Positions 50,692 to 58,429 of a stretch of 64,000 bases of DNA are shown here, piece after piece. Every line of letters begins with the position of its first letter. Position 1 is the first letter of the stretch. Source of the DNA: a virus. The position numbers and the translations under genes were made by a program. The stretch spans positions 80,067 to 144,066 of the IMG/VR virus record IMGVR_UViG_3300027754_005989; one strand, 5' to 3'. The notes beneath the pieces are model-generated. The model had not been told where the DNA came from, did not search any database, and saw nothing but the letters and a program-made list of their open reading frames with translations.

Positions 50692-51053
50692 CCCTTCTGA
50701 ACCATAATTATTCTGGTTGGAAGATTCGCAACATTAACGACTGGCGTAGGAAAATTGCTTGCCACAAACTCAGGCTGTTCGCTCATGGGCAGATTGGAAT
50801 AACCTCTGTTCCTGAGCGATGCCTTAAGCAAATCATAGGTATCAGCAGCTTCCAGCCATAATTCCCAAAGCATCCTGTTATCGTAAACAATTTGTTTGAT
50901 TTCACTCGTCCAGTTAACTGGCAGATTCAAAATATCCAGATTTTCAACACGACTAGCCAAAATGGGCCTGCCGAATAACTTTGCAAAAATACGAATTCCA
51001 GCCTTGTCTCTTCGTCCCAAATATAGGTAAAGATTCACATTCGTAGTAGCCAC
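50688..51053 (-). CDS. Hypothetical protein of 121 residues
   Basis: Starts with GTG at 51053, whose G is shared with the TAG stop of the upstream gene. VNLYLYLGRRDKAGIRIFAKL, then RVENLDILNLPVNWTSEIKQI and a helix with MLWELWLEAADTYDLLKASL. The C-terminus is Pro/Val/Asn-rich. A basic beta-start followed by helices gives no family match. It is co-transcribed with the 53-residue protein upstream. The 3' end overlaps the gene at 50386 in CTAG. Confidence 0.6.
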   Translation of the reverse strand: MATTNVNLYLYLGRRDKAGIRIFAKLFGRPILASRVENLDILNLPVNWTSEIKQIVYDNRMLWELWLEAADTYDLLKASLRNRGYSNLPMSEQPEFVASNFPTPVVNVANLPTRIIMVQKG

Positions 51054-51214
51054 TATTGTTTCTCACTCTTATAATTTTCTGGGTTCTGATTGAAAAGTTC
51101 TTCAAGAACTATTTCCATTACTAAGCGAGTAAAAGAATCGTCAGAACCAAACTGCGATGCAAAAGCTTGCAAAGCCTCTACTCCTGAGTTTGCGTCATCT
51201 TGGTGTTTTTTCAT
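51053..51214 (-). CDS. Small helical protein of 53 residues
   Basis: Starts MKKHQDDANSGVEALQAFASQ, with an acidic helix (SFTRLVMEIVLEELFNQ) and a short basic tail. ATG 51214 is chosen because GGAAGTGGA lies just upstream. It forms a CATG overlap (51212-51215) with the start codon of the divergent gene. A longer frame to 51250 would extend into that gene. Unknown function. Confidence 0.55.
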   Translation of the reverse strand: MKKHQDDANSGVEALQAFASQFGSDDSFTRLVMEIVLEELFNQNPENYKSEKQ

Positions 51215-51836
51215 GATTCCACTTCCTGAATATGTAAAAATCAAAGACAATTATTGCATTGTTTACTTTGGAAATTGCAAAGAATATATCGTGCAACTTC
51301 GTTTGCTGCGACCAATCATGGAAAAGACCTTTGCAGGATTGCAAGTTTATCTAGCCTGCAAAGATGAATATATGTACTTGCTGAACAATGAGTCAAAAAC
51401 TCTCTCGGCATCGTCTCTCAAGACACAGAAACAAAAATTCGCTTATATTCGTGAAATTTATACGGAAATCAACAAACATCCAGTTGAAGAACTGATGTTG
51501 GAATCTGAAATAACTTTTCAACCAATTTGCAATAACATAATCCATCCTGAACTCATTAAGGGGTCGTGCCTGTTGTTAACTACAGCTAATCTTCCGACAA
51601 GAAGTCTGAATGCAAATCAAATCACACACGCTTTGGATTACATCAGAAAACAAGGTTGTCAGGCGCACTTCAATAAAAAAATAGATGATTTTGATTGGGT
51701 TGTTGGTGTCGAGAACGAAAATCTTTACGAGGCTGCGTCTCAGGGCAAAAAAGTTACTCTTATTCCCACAGGATTTGGTGAAAATCTTTTTAAGAAGATG
51801 TTTCCTGCTTCTGGAATTCTTCGCATTCCTGCCTGA
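51213..51836 (+). CDS. Putative GT-B-type glycosyltransferase-like protein
   Basis: A 207-residue protein starting MIPLPEYVKIKDNYCIVYF. The C-terminal segment DWVVGVENENLYEAASQGKKVTLIPTGFGENLF reads like the donor-binding end of GT9/GT-B enzymes (a V-G-x-(E/D)-(N/S) loop and a G-K-x-V strand). The N-terminal half has a Rossmann-like pattern (YIVQLRLLRPIMEKT, then GLQVYLACKDEYMYLL). A match to a named family cannot be made. It is short for a full two-domain enzyme. The start codon overlaps the divergent small gene in CATG and no clear ribosome site is seen. Confidence 0.45.
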   Translation: MIPLPEYVKIKDNYCIVYFGNCKEYIVQLRLLRPIMEKTFAGLQVYLACKDEYMYLLNNESKTLSASSLKTQKQKFAYIREIYTEINKHPVEELMLESEITFQPICNNIIHPELIKGSCLLLTTANLPTRSLNANQITHALDYIRKQGCQAHFNKKIDDFDWVVGVENENLYEAASQGKKVTLIPTGFGENLFKKMFPASGILRIPA

Positions 51837-51840
51837 ACTG

Positions 51841-51848
51841 CATAAATA
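51841..51848 (+). promoter_or_regulatory. T4-late-like promoter octamer (CATAAATA)
   Basis: CATAAATA, one mismatch from the T4 late consensus, begins 4 bases after the preceding stop codon. It ends 48 bases before the ATG of the gene at 51897, which also has a strong ribosome site and terminator, as expected of an abundant late product. Confidence 0.35.
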
Positions 51849-51896
51849 CACTTGTGAGGTAGCAATTTTTGCTTATAAAAAACTCCAAGGAGAAAA

Positions 51897-52475
51897 ATGA
51901 GCGTATTTACAGTAAAGTTAAACAACAGCACTCAAGGTGGCTTGGATATGAATCCCCAATCTTTGGGCCAGTTTACTACAAGCGTCCAGCGCACTATTTT
52001 CGTGACTGGACCAAAAAGAATTTATCGCAAACTTTTCGATGGCGAAACATTCACGGACTGCAATTACTGGAAGAAATTTGCGGTGCCTAATCTTCCCGCC
52101 GATCAAGCTTTCATCGAAGTAACTACCGATGATGGTTCCATTTACAGCGAAGTGGATGAAGAAAATAACTATCCTAAGGTCTATTCTTTGACCGTGGACG
52201 ATGGATCGGATTTTGTCGATAATGTATGCGATATTGTTGGAGATACAGGTTCCACAGCAAATTTTGTACAGATCAACTCCACCAATTCTTCTGGCGGCGA
52301 TGTGAGAGTAAAACTCAACGGCATGACCGGAGCGATTTTTGACCTCAAAGCTGGTGATACTCAAGTTTTCAACTATGGCGACCTTGCCGTAACCAAGTTG
52401 GCATTCGACAACTCCAGCGGAACCGATGCCGAAATTCAAGTCATCGTATCCGTCAAGAGTTCCTGCCTTAGCTAA
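51897..52475 (+). CDS. Putative virion structural protein, beta-rich
   Basis: A 192-residue Thr/Asp/Ser/Gly-rich protein with few Lys/Arg. It has strand-rich regions (RTIFVTGPKRIYRKLFDG, VRVKLNGMTGAIFDL, EIQVIVSVKS) and an acidic loop (DDGSIYSEVDEENN). Its own promoter-like site, AAGGAG 6 bases before the ATG and a strong terminator right after point to a highly expressed single gene, as for a head decoration or tail structural protein. No family is recognised. Confidence 0.7.
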   Translation: MSVFTVKLNNSTQGGLDMNPQSLGQFTTSVQRTIFVTGPKRIYRKLFDGETFTDCNYWKKFAVPNLPADQAFIEVTTDDGSIYSEVDEENNYPKVYSLTVDDGSDFVDNVCDIVGDTGSTANFVQINSTNSSGGDVRVKLNGMTGAIFDLKAGDTQVFNYGDLAVTKLAFDNSSGTDAEIQVIVSVKSSCLS

Positions 52476-52493
52476 ATTAAAAATCAATTAAAG

Positions 52494-52522
52494 AAACCCA
52501 GCCTTTATTGGCTGGGTTTTTT
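52494..52522 (+). terminator. Rho-independent terminator
   Basis: A 10-bp stem (AAACCCAGCC at 52494-52503 with 52510-52519), a TTTATT loop and a T-run. It lies 19 bases after the stop of the gene at 51897. Confidence 0.9.
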
Positions 52523-52604
52523 ATTTTGTCGAGAAAAATAGCGCTATTTTTAATATTGTAGAACTAACTATATTGAATGTGGAGCAAGTATTTCAGGTGT
52601 AAAT

Positions 52605-52841
52605 TTGGCAAATTTAATCAGACCAAACAGCGTCAAAGTTGTGACTCAGGATGGTGAAGTTCAAGTAACTATTGCACTTGAACTTACTATCAACCTGAAC
52701 GCAAACGGTCTTGATGTATCTGCAAATACACAAGATACAAATTATGTCCCTACGGTCAAAAAACCAAAAGAGGACAAGGTTGAGTGGGAAATTCCAGATT
52801 TTAGCGCATTTCCCAAGGTGGATTTTGGGAAAAAAGAGTGA
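52605..52841 (+). CDS. Hypothetical protein of 78 residues
   Basis: Uses TTG 52605 as its first codon with AGGTG 5 bases upstream; no ATG is in range. It begins MANLIRPNSVKVVTQDGEVQ with amphipathic strands (VTIALELTINLNANG), and the end is Lys/Glu/Pro-rich, with EWEIPDFSAFPKVDF. A small beta-domain with flexible tail. Unknown function. It precedes the actin-fold gene by 44 bases, following the terminator of the structural-like gene. Confidence 0.6.
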   Translation: MANLIRPNSVKVVTQDGEVQVTIALELTINLNANGLDVSANTQDTNYVPTVKKPKEDKVEWEIPDFSAFPKVDFGKKE

Positions 52842-52885
52842 TGTGAAATGATTGGTATATACAGCATAAAAAAAGGAGAGTCCAA

Positions 52886-53890
52886 ATGTTAGGTTTCGAT
52901 TGCGGGACTTACAACTTGGTTTGTTGTTCCAGAGACAAAGAAAGAAATTTTTCCTACAAGAGGGAAGTCAATGCCTTCTTGGAGCTTCCTTTGGAAAACC
53001 GATTTGTTTTCAACATGATGAAAACCGCTGGTGTTCCTTTGATTGAAAGGGAAAAAGTAGCTTATGCCCTAGGTGAGGCGGCGGTTAATATGACCTACAC
53101 CATGAGCGCACTCGAACTTAAGCGCCCTATGATTCACGGCTGTGTAAATCCCAAGGAAAAAGACGCTTTCCAGATCATGAGCATCATGATGCATAGTTTG
53201 ATCGACAATGTCAAAAAAGACGGTGAAGTCCTATATTATTGCGTTCCATCCAACGCCATCAATCAAGACACAGACGCAGACTATCACCAAAGAATCCTCG
53301 ATGCCATTTTCAAGGCGTATAGGAACGAGACTGGTTACAAGGTTGATGCGCATCCAATCAATGAAGCTCTTGCTTTGGTCTATGCAGAATTGGCTCAAAA
53401 AGCATTTACTGGAATCGCCATGTCATTTGGTGGTGGCATGATCAATGTCTGCTACGCCATGTATGGCAATCCTGCCTTTAAGTTTGCAATCGTGAATTCC
53501 GGCGACTGGATTGATCGTCAAGCTGCCAAGGCTACTGGCGAAAGTATCAGCTTTATCAATAAAGAAAAAACAAAGATTGATCTTACAAAGCAACCTACAA
53601 ACCTTGTTGAAAGAGCAATCCACACGCAATACAGGCTTATGATTGAACACACCGTGACTGGGCTCAAGCAAGGATTCTCAGATGTTACCAAGACCGTCAG
53701 AACTGACGCTCCAGTTGATGTCGTAATTGCAGGAGGCACAAGCTCTCCTAACGGTTTCGGAGAACTGTTTAGGGAGACAATTTCTCAGGCAGACCTACCA
53801 ATCAAAATTGGCACAATCATTAAACCATCAGACCCTCTGTACTCTGTAAGCCGTGGGTGCCTTTTGGCAGCAGAAGCTGCTGTTGGATAA
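52886..53890 (+). CDS. Actin/Hsp70-fold ATPase (ParM/MreB-like)
   Basis: A 334-residue protein with the five-motif actin-fold pattern: phosphate-1 at residues 3-9 (GFDCGTYNLV), connect-1 in NEALALVYAEL, phosphate-2 in IAMSFGGGMINVCYA, adenosine in VVIAGGTSSPNGFGELF and a closing GCLLAAEAA. The usual acid before GGG in phosphate-2 is Ser here, which may alter Mg binding. Phage relatives form filaments that segregate plasmid-prophages or position virions, and the fold also occurs in chaperones. A perfect AAGGAG lies 8 bases before the ATG. The neighbour at 53913, on the same transcript, could be its partner. Confidence 0.8.
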   Translation: MLGFDCGTYNLVCCSRDKERNFSYKREVNAFLELPLENRFVFNMMKTAGVPLIEREKVAYALGEAAVNMTYTMSALELKRPMIHGCVNPKEKDAFQIMSIMMHSLIDNVKKDGEVLYYCVPSNAINQDTDADYHQRILDAIFKAYRNETGYKVDAHPINEALALVYAELAQKAFTGIAMSFGGGMINVCYAMYGNPAFKFAIVNSGDWIDRQAAKATGESISFINKEKTKIDLTKQPTNLVERAIHTQYRLMIEHTVTGLKQGFSDVTKTVRTDAPVDVVIAGGTSSPNGFGELFRETISQADLPIKIGTIIKPSDPLYSVSRGCLLAAEAAVG

Positions 53891-53912
53891 CACAAAGAAA
53901 GAAGGAAAAAGA

Positions 53913-54371
53913 ATGAAGTGTAATCAAAAAAGCGTCAGCGACCTAGGGGCTGCTGCATATCTTCTCATGCATGATATAAAAGTCACAGGGAGAAAAAGTA
54001 AAGAAATTTATTTTTTACTTAATGCAAATTGCACTTCAGAACAGTTTGATCAATTGACTCTTGATTATCTTTCCAGCGAATTTCATAGATTTGATGCCTG
54101 CATCATGAGCCTCAAGAAAATCGGTGAATACTCCTTCCAAGCCAAAAATTTCAGGTTTGTAACCGATCTGGGAGCAGCAGCATATCTGCTCATGCACAAG
54201 TACAAAGTGGTTGGCAAAAGAGGTAAATCGATCTATTTCGAGGTTGATAACACAGCTTCGGACAGGTTTGATGAGACCGCTCTTGAATACATTTCCAGCG
54301 ATTTTCACCGTTTCGACTCGTGTCTGATGTCTTTGAAAAAGATTGGCGAATACATCAGCGAACAATATTGA
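53913..54371 (+). CDS. Two-domain protein from an internal duplication (DUF5659-like)
   Basis: A 152-residue protein made of two ~70-residue copies. Copy 1 has SDLGAAAYLLMHDIKVTGRK, copy 2 has TDLGAAAYLLMHKYKVVGKR, and both end S-(E/D)-FHRFD(A/S)C(I/L)MSLKKIGEY. The (D/S)-L-G-A-A-A-Y-L-L pattern is that of a small domain found in phage and bacterial proteins (DUF5659). The ATG at 53913 follows GAAGGAAAAAG; the frame open to 53853 lies inside the actin-like gene. A duplicated small domain next to an actin-like filament gene recalls adaptor proteins, but this is speculation. Confidence 0.75.
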   Translation: MKCNQKSVSDLGAAAYLLMHDIKVTGRKSKEIYFLLNANCTSEQFDQLTLDYLSSEFHRFDACIMSLKKIGEYSFQAKNFRFVTDLGAAAYLLMHKYKVVGKRGKSIYFEVDNTASDRFDETALEYISSDFHRFDSCLMSLKKIGEYISEQY

Positions 54372-54402
54372 AAAAATCAATATATAATCACAAGGAGATT
54401 AT

Positions 54403-55884
54403 ATGTTGAGATTTAGAGATTATCGCAACAACTCGAGGGGCGTTGAGCTCTACGAGGCAGAAGTCGCTTCTGATCCGGCAATAAATGCAGCAATTGAAAA
54501 AATTGTTGATGACTGGATCGGTGAATTAAAGAGCGAACTTCTAAGTGGAGAAGGACTTAAAACACCCGGATTGTGGGATCGTTTCAAAAATTCTCTTGCC
54601 AATTTCTGGCATGGTGCCTATAGCGACAAAAATCCCTACCGTCATAGGAATATGTACGGCAATCTCGGTGCAACTACGGAATCTGTTGACAATAGGCTGT
54701 CTCTGGATGAATATAAAATTCTAAGAGAATGCTGTGATCTGCTCGAAGAGGAAGTCAAAACAGCAGCGCCAGCAACAGACCAGAATTCAAAGCTGAAGCT
54801 TGTTCAGATCATTAACAAACACGCCAAAAACTTGAAAGACAGATTGATCAAGGTTTTGACGGGAGCATATGTTCCTGCTCTAAAAAAATTCCATATGCCT
54901 TCTTTGAGCTCCTTCCCCCGAAAGATAGAACCCATCACTCCTCCCTCAGATACAGTAGACCCAAGCGCAAAGCCCGACACAGAGGTAGAAAAAGAACCTA
55001 CTGAAGAACCAAAAGAATTTAGTTACACCGAACCACCAACCCAAGGAATTGCATGGGCTTCTTTAAATGCTCGTCAAAAAATGGCTTGGAATAAATATGG
55101 TGGTGGTGCAGTATCAAGAAGTGAACGCCATAAAGGAAAATTCCCGTTGCAAGGAAGATTCCCGTTGCCTTGGATTCTTCGTCTAGGAGATCCTAGAAAA
55201 GATATGCTTTCTTTGAATACTTCAAGATCGCTTATTCGAGATAAGAGACTCGAACTCGATTCGGATTTGATTAACTCCAAAGAAAAACTAGAATCTCGTG
55301 TTGAACATTCCAAGACTATTTTTGCAAATAGGAAGAAGCGTTCTGCCAAGCCAGATGCAGAAATGCCTTCAGAGCCACTTGCTGACACGCCCTCTCCAGA
55401 AAACAAAAAGCGTAAACAGCCTCGTCCAGATGTTGAAACCCCATCTTCCGATGCTGAAAAAATATCTGCTGATTTAGGTCGCCCAGAAGACTCAGAATCA
55501 GAAGCTCCCGATGTTGCTACGACTTCTGATTTCAGAGATGAATCTGAAGAGACCGAAGAAGATAAAGCAACAAATACGCTAAATCGTCTTGTAACCGACT
55601 GGTCTGTTGAAGAAGAAAGAAAAAAATTAATCGAGACTGCAAGAAAAATGAATCTTGACAATTTAAAGGATGAAATAATTAAAATGCTTCAAGCCCATGT
55701 TGATGCAGAGCCAGAAGGCGACAGTAAAACTTATCATCAAAATGAATTAGATAAAGTAAAAGTACAAAATATTGGAAAAATTGAGGAATTAGACAAGACA
55801 GCACGCCTTCTTCTTGGCATTCTGCCTACTTTTGAAGCCAGAAAGTATTTTGTCAATAAATTCAGACAATTAGTTCATGGCTGA
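54403..55884 (+). CDS. Putative head-packaged or virion protein with targeting-like N-terminus
   Basis: A 493-residue protein starting MLRFRDYRNNSRGVELYEAE. L16-Y-E18 before Ala is a good prohead-protease-type site. Residues ~25-190 are helical, with VDDWIGELKSELL and KLKLVQIINKHAKNL. The centre has a basic Trp/Tyr patch (ARQKMAWNKYGGG, SRSERHKGKFPLQG), and residues ~310-395 are Pro/Ser/Glu/Asp-rich and probably disordered. The last ~90 residues are helical. AAGGAG precedes the ATG by 6 bases. No family is recognised. It is a good candidate for an internal head protein. Confidence 0.7.
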   Translation: MLRFRDYRNNSRGVELYEAEVASDPAINAAIEKIVDDWIGELKSELLSGEGLKTPGLWDRFKNSLANFWHGAYSDKNPYRHRNMYGNLGATTESVDNRLSLDEYKILRECCDLLEEEVKTAAPATDQNSKLKLVQIINKHAKNLKDRLIKVLTGAYVPALKKFHMPSLSSFPRKIEPITPPSDTVDPSAKPDTEVEKEPTEEPKEFSYTEPPTQGIAWASLNARQKMAWNKYGGGAVSRSERHKGKFPLQGRFPLPWILRLGDPRKDMLSLNTSRSLIRDKRLELDSDLINSKEKLESRVEHSKTIFANRKKRSAKPDAEMPSEPLADTPSPENKKRKQPRPDVETPSSDAEKISADLGRPEDSESEAPDVATTSDFRDESEETEEDKATNTLNRLVTDWSVEEERKKLIETARKMNLDNLKDEIIKMLQAHVDAEPEGDSKTYHQNELDKVKVQNIGKIEELDKTARLLLGILPTFEARKYFVNKFRQLVHG

Positions 55885-56285
55885 TTTTTTTGAAGCATTT
55901 TCCCCATGTTTTGCTGTGCCTGCTTTTGTAAAGCAGCAAGCATGGAAGGATCAACAAACTGCATCGGTGGTTGCGCTGCTGGAGCAGGAGCTTGTTGAGG
56001 AGCCTTCTTCACCTCTTCAATAATTTTCTGGTAATTAGGATCATCTTCAGTAATCATTTGTTCTTCTACGATTCCAACAATGTATTGCATGGAATAAAAG
56101 TTTTTACAATTTGTTAAGTGATGTTTCGTGAAAACACCATCTTGGTCAATTGCTTCAACAATTCCTGTGAAGAACTCAGCAAATTGTTGGTCAGGAAAAC
56201 CTCCCTTGTTAACGCCAACCGTTAATATTGTGCAAATTTTACCCACAAATGTGCTACGAAGATTTTCCAATGATGAAGAAAGCAT
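55875..56285 (-). CDS. Sm/SH3-like small protein with Gln/Pro-rich tail (hypothetical)
   Basis: A 136-residue protein. Residues 8-80 look like a small beta-barrel (STFVGKICTILTVGV, FAEFFTGIVEAIDQDGVF, MQYIVGIVEEQMI), with alternating strands like Sm or KOW barrels. The tail is Ala/Gln/Pro-rich with a Met/Gln-rich end (ALQKQAQQNMGKML). GAGGT precedes the ATG by 7 bases. The 3' end overlaps the convergent gene at 54403 by 10 bases. Nucleic-acid binding is possible from the fold impression but not shown. Confidence 0.6.
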   Translation of the reverse strand: MLSSSLENLRSTFVGKICTILTVGVNKGGFPDQQFAEFFTGIVEAIDQDGVFTKHHLTNCKNFYSMQYIVGIVEEQMITEDDPNYQKIIEEVKKAPQQAPAPAAQPPMQFVDPSMLAALQKQAQQNMGKMLQKNQP

Positions 56286-56299
56286 TTTATACCTCGGGA

Positions 56300-56307
56300 C
56301 ATAAATA
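56300..56307 (+). promoter_or_regulatory. T4-late-like promoter octamer (CATAAATA)
   Basis: CATAAATA, one mismatch from the T4 late consensus, ends 25 bases before ATG 56333. This is the same spacing as at the sites near 7856, 7885 and 3588. Confidence 0.4.
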
Positions 56308-56332
56308 TTGAGTCATTTTAAAGGAGCGATGG

Positions 56333-56548
56333 ATGTCTAGCAATTATAGTGAAGTTGCGCCTCCCGGTTGGAGCGGTACTGTCAAGGCCATGAAAAAAAA
56401 TAAAGAGATCGATAATCCCTACGCTCTCGCATGGTACATGAAGAACAAAGGCTACAAGCACCATCACAAACCAGAGAAGAAGAAAAAAGACGAGAGCGTT
56501 TTTCAGCACAAGTCTTTCATCGAATGGATTAGCGCCAAATATCGCTGA
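56333..56548 (+). CDS. Small basic phage protein (APPGW type)
   Basis: A 71-residue protein with APPGWSGTVKAMKKNKEI and DNPYALAWYMKNKGYKHH, a pattern I associate with small proteins of T4-like aquatic phages whose function is unknown. A basic linker (KPEKKKKDE) leads to the C-terminal HKSFIEWISAKYR, an F-I-E-W element like the targeting-like group but at the opposite end. AAGGAG lies 6 bases before ATG 56333; an ATG 4 bases earlier gives only three codons. Its 3' 20 bases overlap the primase gene. Confidence 0.75.
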   Translation: MSSNYSEVAPPGWSGTVKAMKKNKEIDNPYALAWYMKNKGYKHHHKPEKKKKDESVFQHKSFIEWISAKYR

Positions 56549-57593
56549 ATCCGAAAAAATCACCAACTGTGCCGTGTGGGCCTGAATAGTCCAACGGACT
56601 TTGGTTTTTTTTGATGTAATAATGCAGCATAACTGCTGAGTTCTTTTGTAAAAACTCGTTCCAGTCGTTGTAGCCTTTTGGTGGCACAACATACATCAAT
56701 TTTTCGCCTGTCTTTTTACTTGTCTCTAGCGCAGCAATCATACTGCTCATTTTTGTGGTTCCGGCTTTTCCAGCCTTATCTCTGTCAAGACAAATGCATA
56801 TTCTATAATCCGACAACAGAATGGCCTGTTTTTCACCCATGTTTTTGCCACCGCAGGCAGCAGCATTCAGTTCCGCCTGCTTAAGACTCATGGCGTTGAA
56901 CTCGCCTTCACAAACATAAACCAAGTCGCCTGAATCTGGCCATCTTCCAGCCATAAAAATCACATCTTCTTTTCCAACGCCAACTTCTTTTTCTGGACCT
57001 CGGTACTTCATTTTGCTCTGACCAAGAGCTCTACCATTGAAATAAATTAATTTACCATGACGGTCATAGTAAGGAATGATGATTCTATTTTTATATTTCA
57101 TCCCATCTGTGCAAATGTAAAGCCCATCTATCGGAATCTTTCTTTCATTAAGGTATAATTCAGCCCTCTTTCTCCACCAGTTATTTGTGCCTAAATCCGA
57201 AATTAAAAGACAATCAGCAGGCAAACTTAAATCAGACTTGGGCTGCTCAACCACAACCTCTTCGTCTTGGGCTGCAAATATTTTCTCAAGCTGTCTTTCC
57301 AATTCACGAATGCTTGTATGCCCTTGCAACTTGGCAAGGGCATCATCACGGGAACAAAAATCCACCAGCATAATCAATTTGACAAGTGAGCCTTTTTTGT
57401 CTGTTTTCCAACAATGATATGTGCCAAATTTTCTTTGCTTTTTCCCCCCGGATGGATTGCACCACAGGTGAAAACCATTATCATCAGGCTCAAATATGCT
57501 ATTTATTTTAACTTCTTTGCCAGCAACAACTACATTGTCATCACCAAAACGGCCTTTTGCCCACTTTACAAAATTTTTGAACGAAACTGCCAT
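56529..57593 (-). CDS. DNA primase (TOPRIM, T4 gp61-like)
   Basis: A 354-residue primase that would make RNA primers at the fork with a replicative helicase. The N-terminal region has Cys45 and H60-C61 in FHLWCNPSGGKKQ and GTYHCWKTDKKG, a reduced zinc-binding domain. Residues 165-200 are the RNA-polymerase subdomain (KNRIIIPYYDRHGKLIYFNG). The TOPRIM core has Glu229 in VYVCEGEFNA and D270-x-D272 in ICICLDRDKAG. The length fits gp61-type primases. The convergent 20-base overlap with the gene at 56333 is unusual. The helicase is outside the window. Confidence 0.88.
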   Translation of the reverse strand: MAVSFKNFVKWAKGRFGDDNVVVAGKEVKINSIFEPDDNGFHLWCNPSGGKKQRKFGTYHCWKTDKKGSLVKLIMLVDFCSRDDALAKLQGHTSIRELERQLEKIFAAQDEEVVVEQPKSDLSLPADCLLISDLGTNNWWRKRAELYLNERKIPIDGLYICTDGMKYKNRIIIPYYDRHGKLIYFNGRALGQSKMKYRGPEKEVGVGKEDVIFMAGRWPDSGDLVYVCEGEFNAMSLKQAELNAAACGGKNMGEKQAILLSDYRICICLDRDKAGKAGTTKMSSMIAALETSKKTGEKLMYVVPPKGYNDWNEFLQKNSAVMLHYYIKKNQSPLDYSGPHGTVGDFFGFSDIWR

Positions 57594-57652
57594 TTCGTAA
57601 TACCTTTTGTTAAATAAACTCTTTAGAATAGCATAACATAATTTGGTGAAAA

Positions 57653-58429
57653 ATGGAACAAGACAGACTTATTTGCGAACACATATCTGTTTCCAGAAAG
57701 CAGACATGGAACGAATGTCAACAAAAGTATAAATTTAGATATCATTTAAAAATGATTCCAGAAGGTCCTGAACAACCCTACTTCACCTACGGAAAAGTTG
57801 TTCATAAAATAGCAGAAGTTTTTGTGCAGGAACAAGGTCAAAGAACAATTGATGAAATCGCATCAGATGTGCTTGCCGGAAGAATTGAATATCAAGAAGG
57901 TATTGGCAAACCAAGTCTTGGTCGTGAATACATGAGTAAATTGCCTAGCCACATCAGAAACATCAAAGAAATTACTGAAAAAATCGGTTTCGATGGAGAA
58001 ACAGAATGGCAATTCAAGTTTGACTTACAACCTCCTGACAACCATATTATCACAGGTTTCATAGACCGTTTGATTGTTCGGGGCGAAAAATATTTCATTC
58101 TCGACTACAAAACCACCAAAAAAGGCGGATGGCGAAAAAACGCCAACACCATCAAGAAAGACCTGCAACTCAGGTGTTATGCAAGGGTTGTACAAAAAAA
58201 ATTCGGTGCTAAAGCAGAAAATATCAACTGCGCCCTGTATTATCTTGAAGGTGGTGATCTTGTAAGTGCGAAGTTTTCAGAAGAATCCTTAATTGCAGCA
58301 GAGCAAGAAATGCACGATACCTATAAGCACATCATTTCCACGCATCCAGATGATGTTTACGGCATGGTTGGCAATCATTGCCACCGATGTGACTATATGC
58401 AAGTTTGTCCATCACGCAAGCTTATTTGA
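57653..58429 (+). CDS. PD-(D/E)XK nuclease, RecB/Cas4-like with probable Fe-S cluster
   Basis: A 258-residue protein of the RecB/AddB/Cas4 nuclease group. SVSRKQTWNECQQKYKFRY at about residues 12-30 is the N-terminal signature. Active residues are Asp in ITGFIDRLIV and D-x-K in YFILDYKTTKKGG. Cys22 with three C-terminal cysteines in CHRCDYMQVCPSR form the pattern of a 4Fe-4S clamp. Such proteins trim DNA ends in recombination and replication, and phage copies next to a primase fit a replication or recombination role. The start is ATG 57653 after a 59-base divergent gap from the primase. The stop overlaps the convergent protease gene by 8 bases. Confidence 0.85.
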   Translation: MEQDRLICEHISVSRKQTWNECQQKYKFRYHLKMIPEGPEQPYFTYGKVVHKIAEVFVQEQGQRTIDEIASDVLAGRIEYQEGIGKPSLGREYMSKLPSHIRNIKEITEKIGFDGETEWQFKFDLQPPDNHIITGFIDRLIVRGEKYFILDYKTTKKGGWRKNANTIKKDLQLRCYARVVQKKFGAKAENINCALYYLEGGDLVSAKFSEESLIAAEQEMHDTYKHIISTHPDDVYGMVGNHCHRCDYMQVCPSRKLI

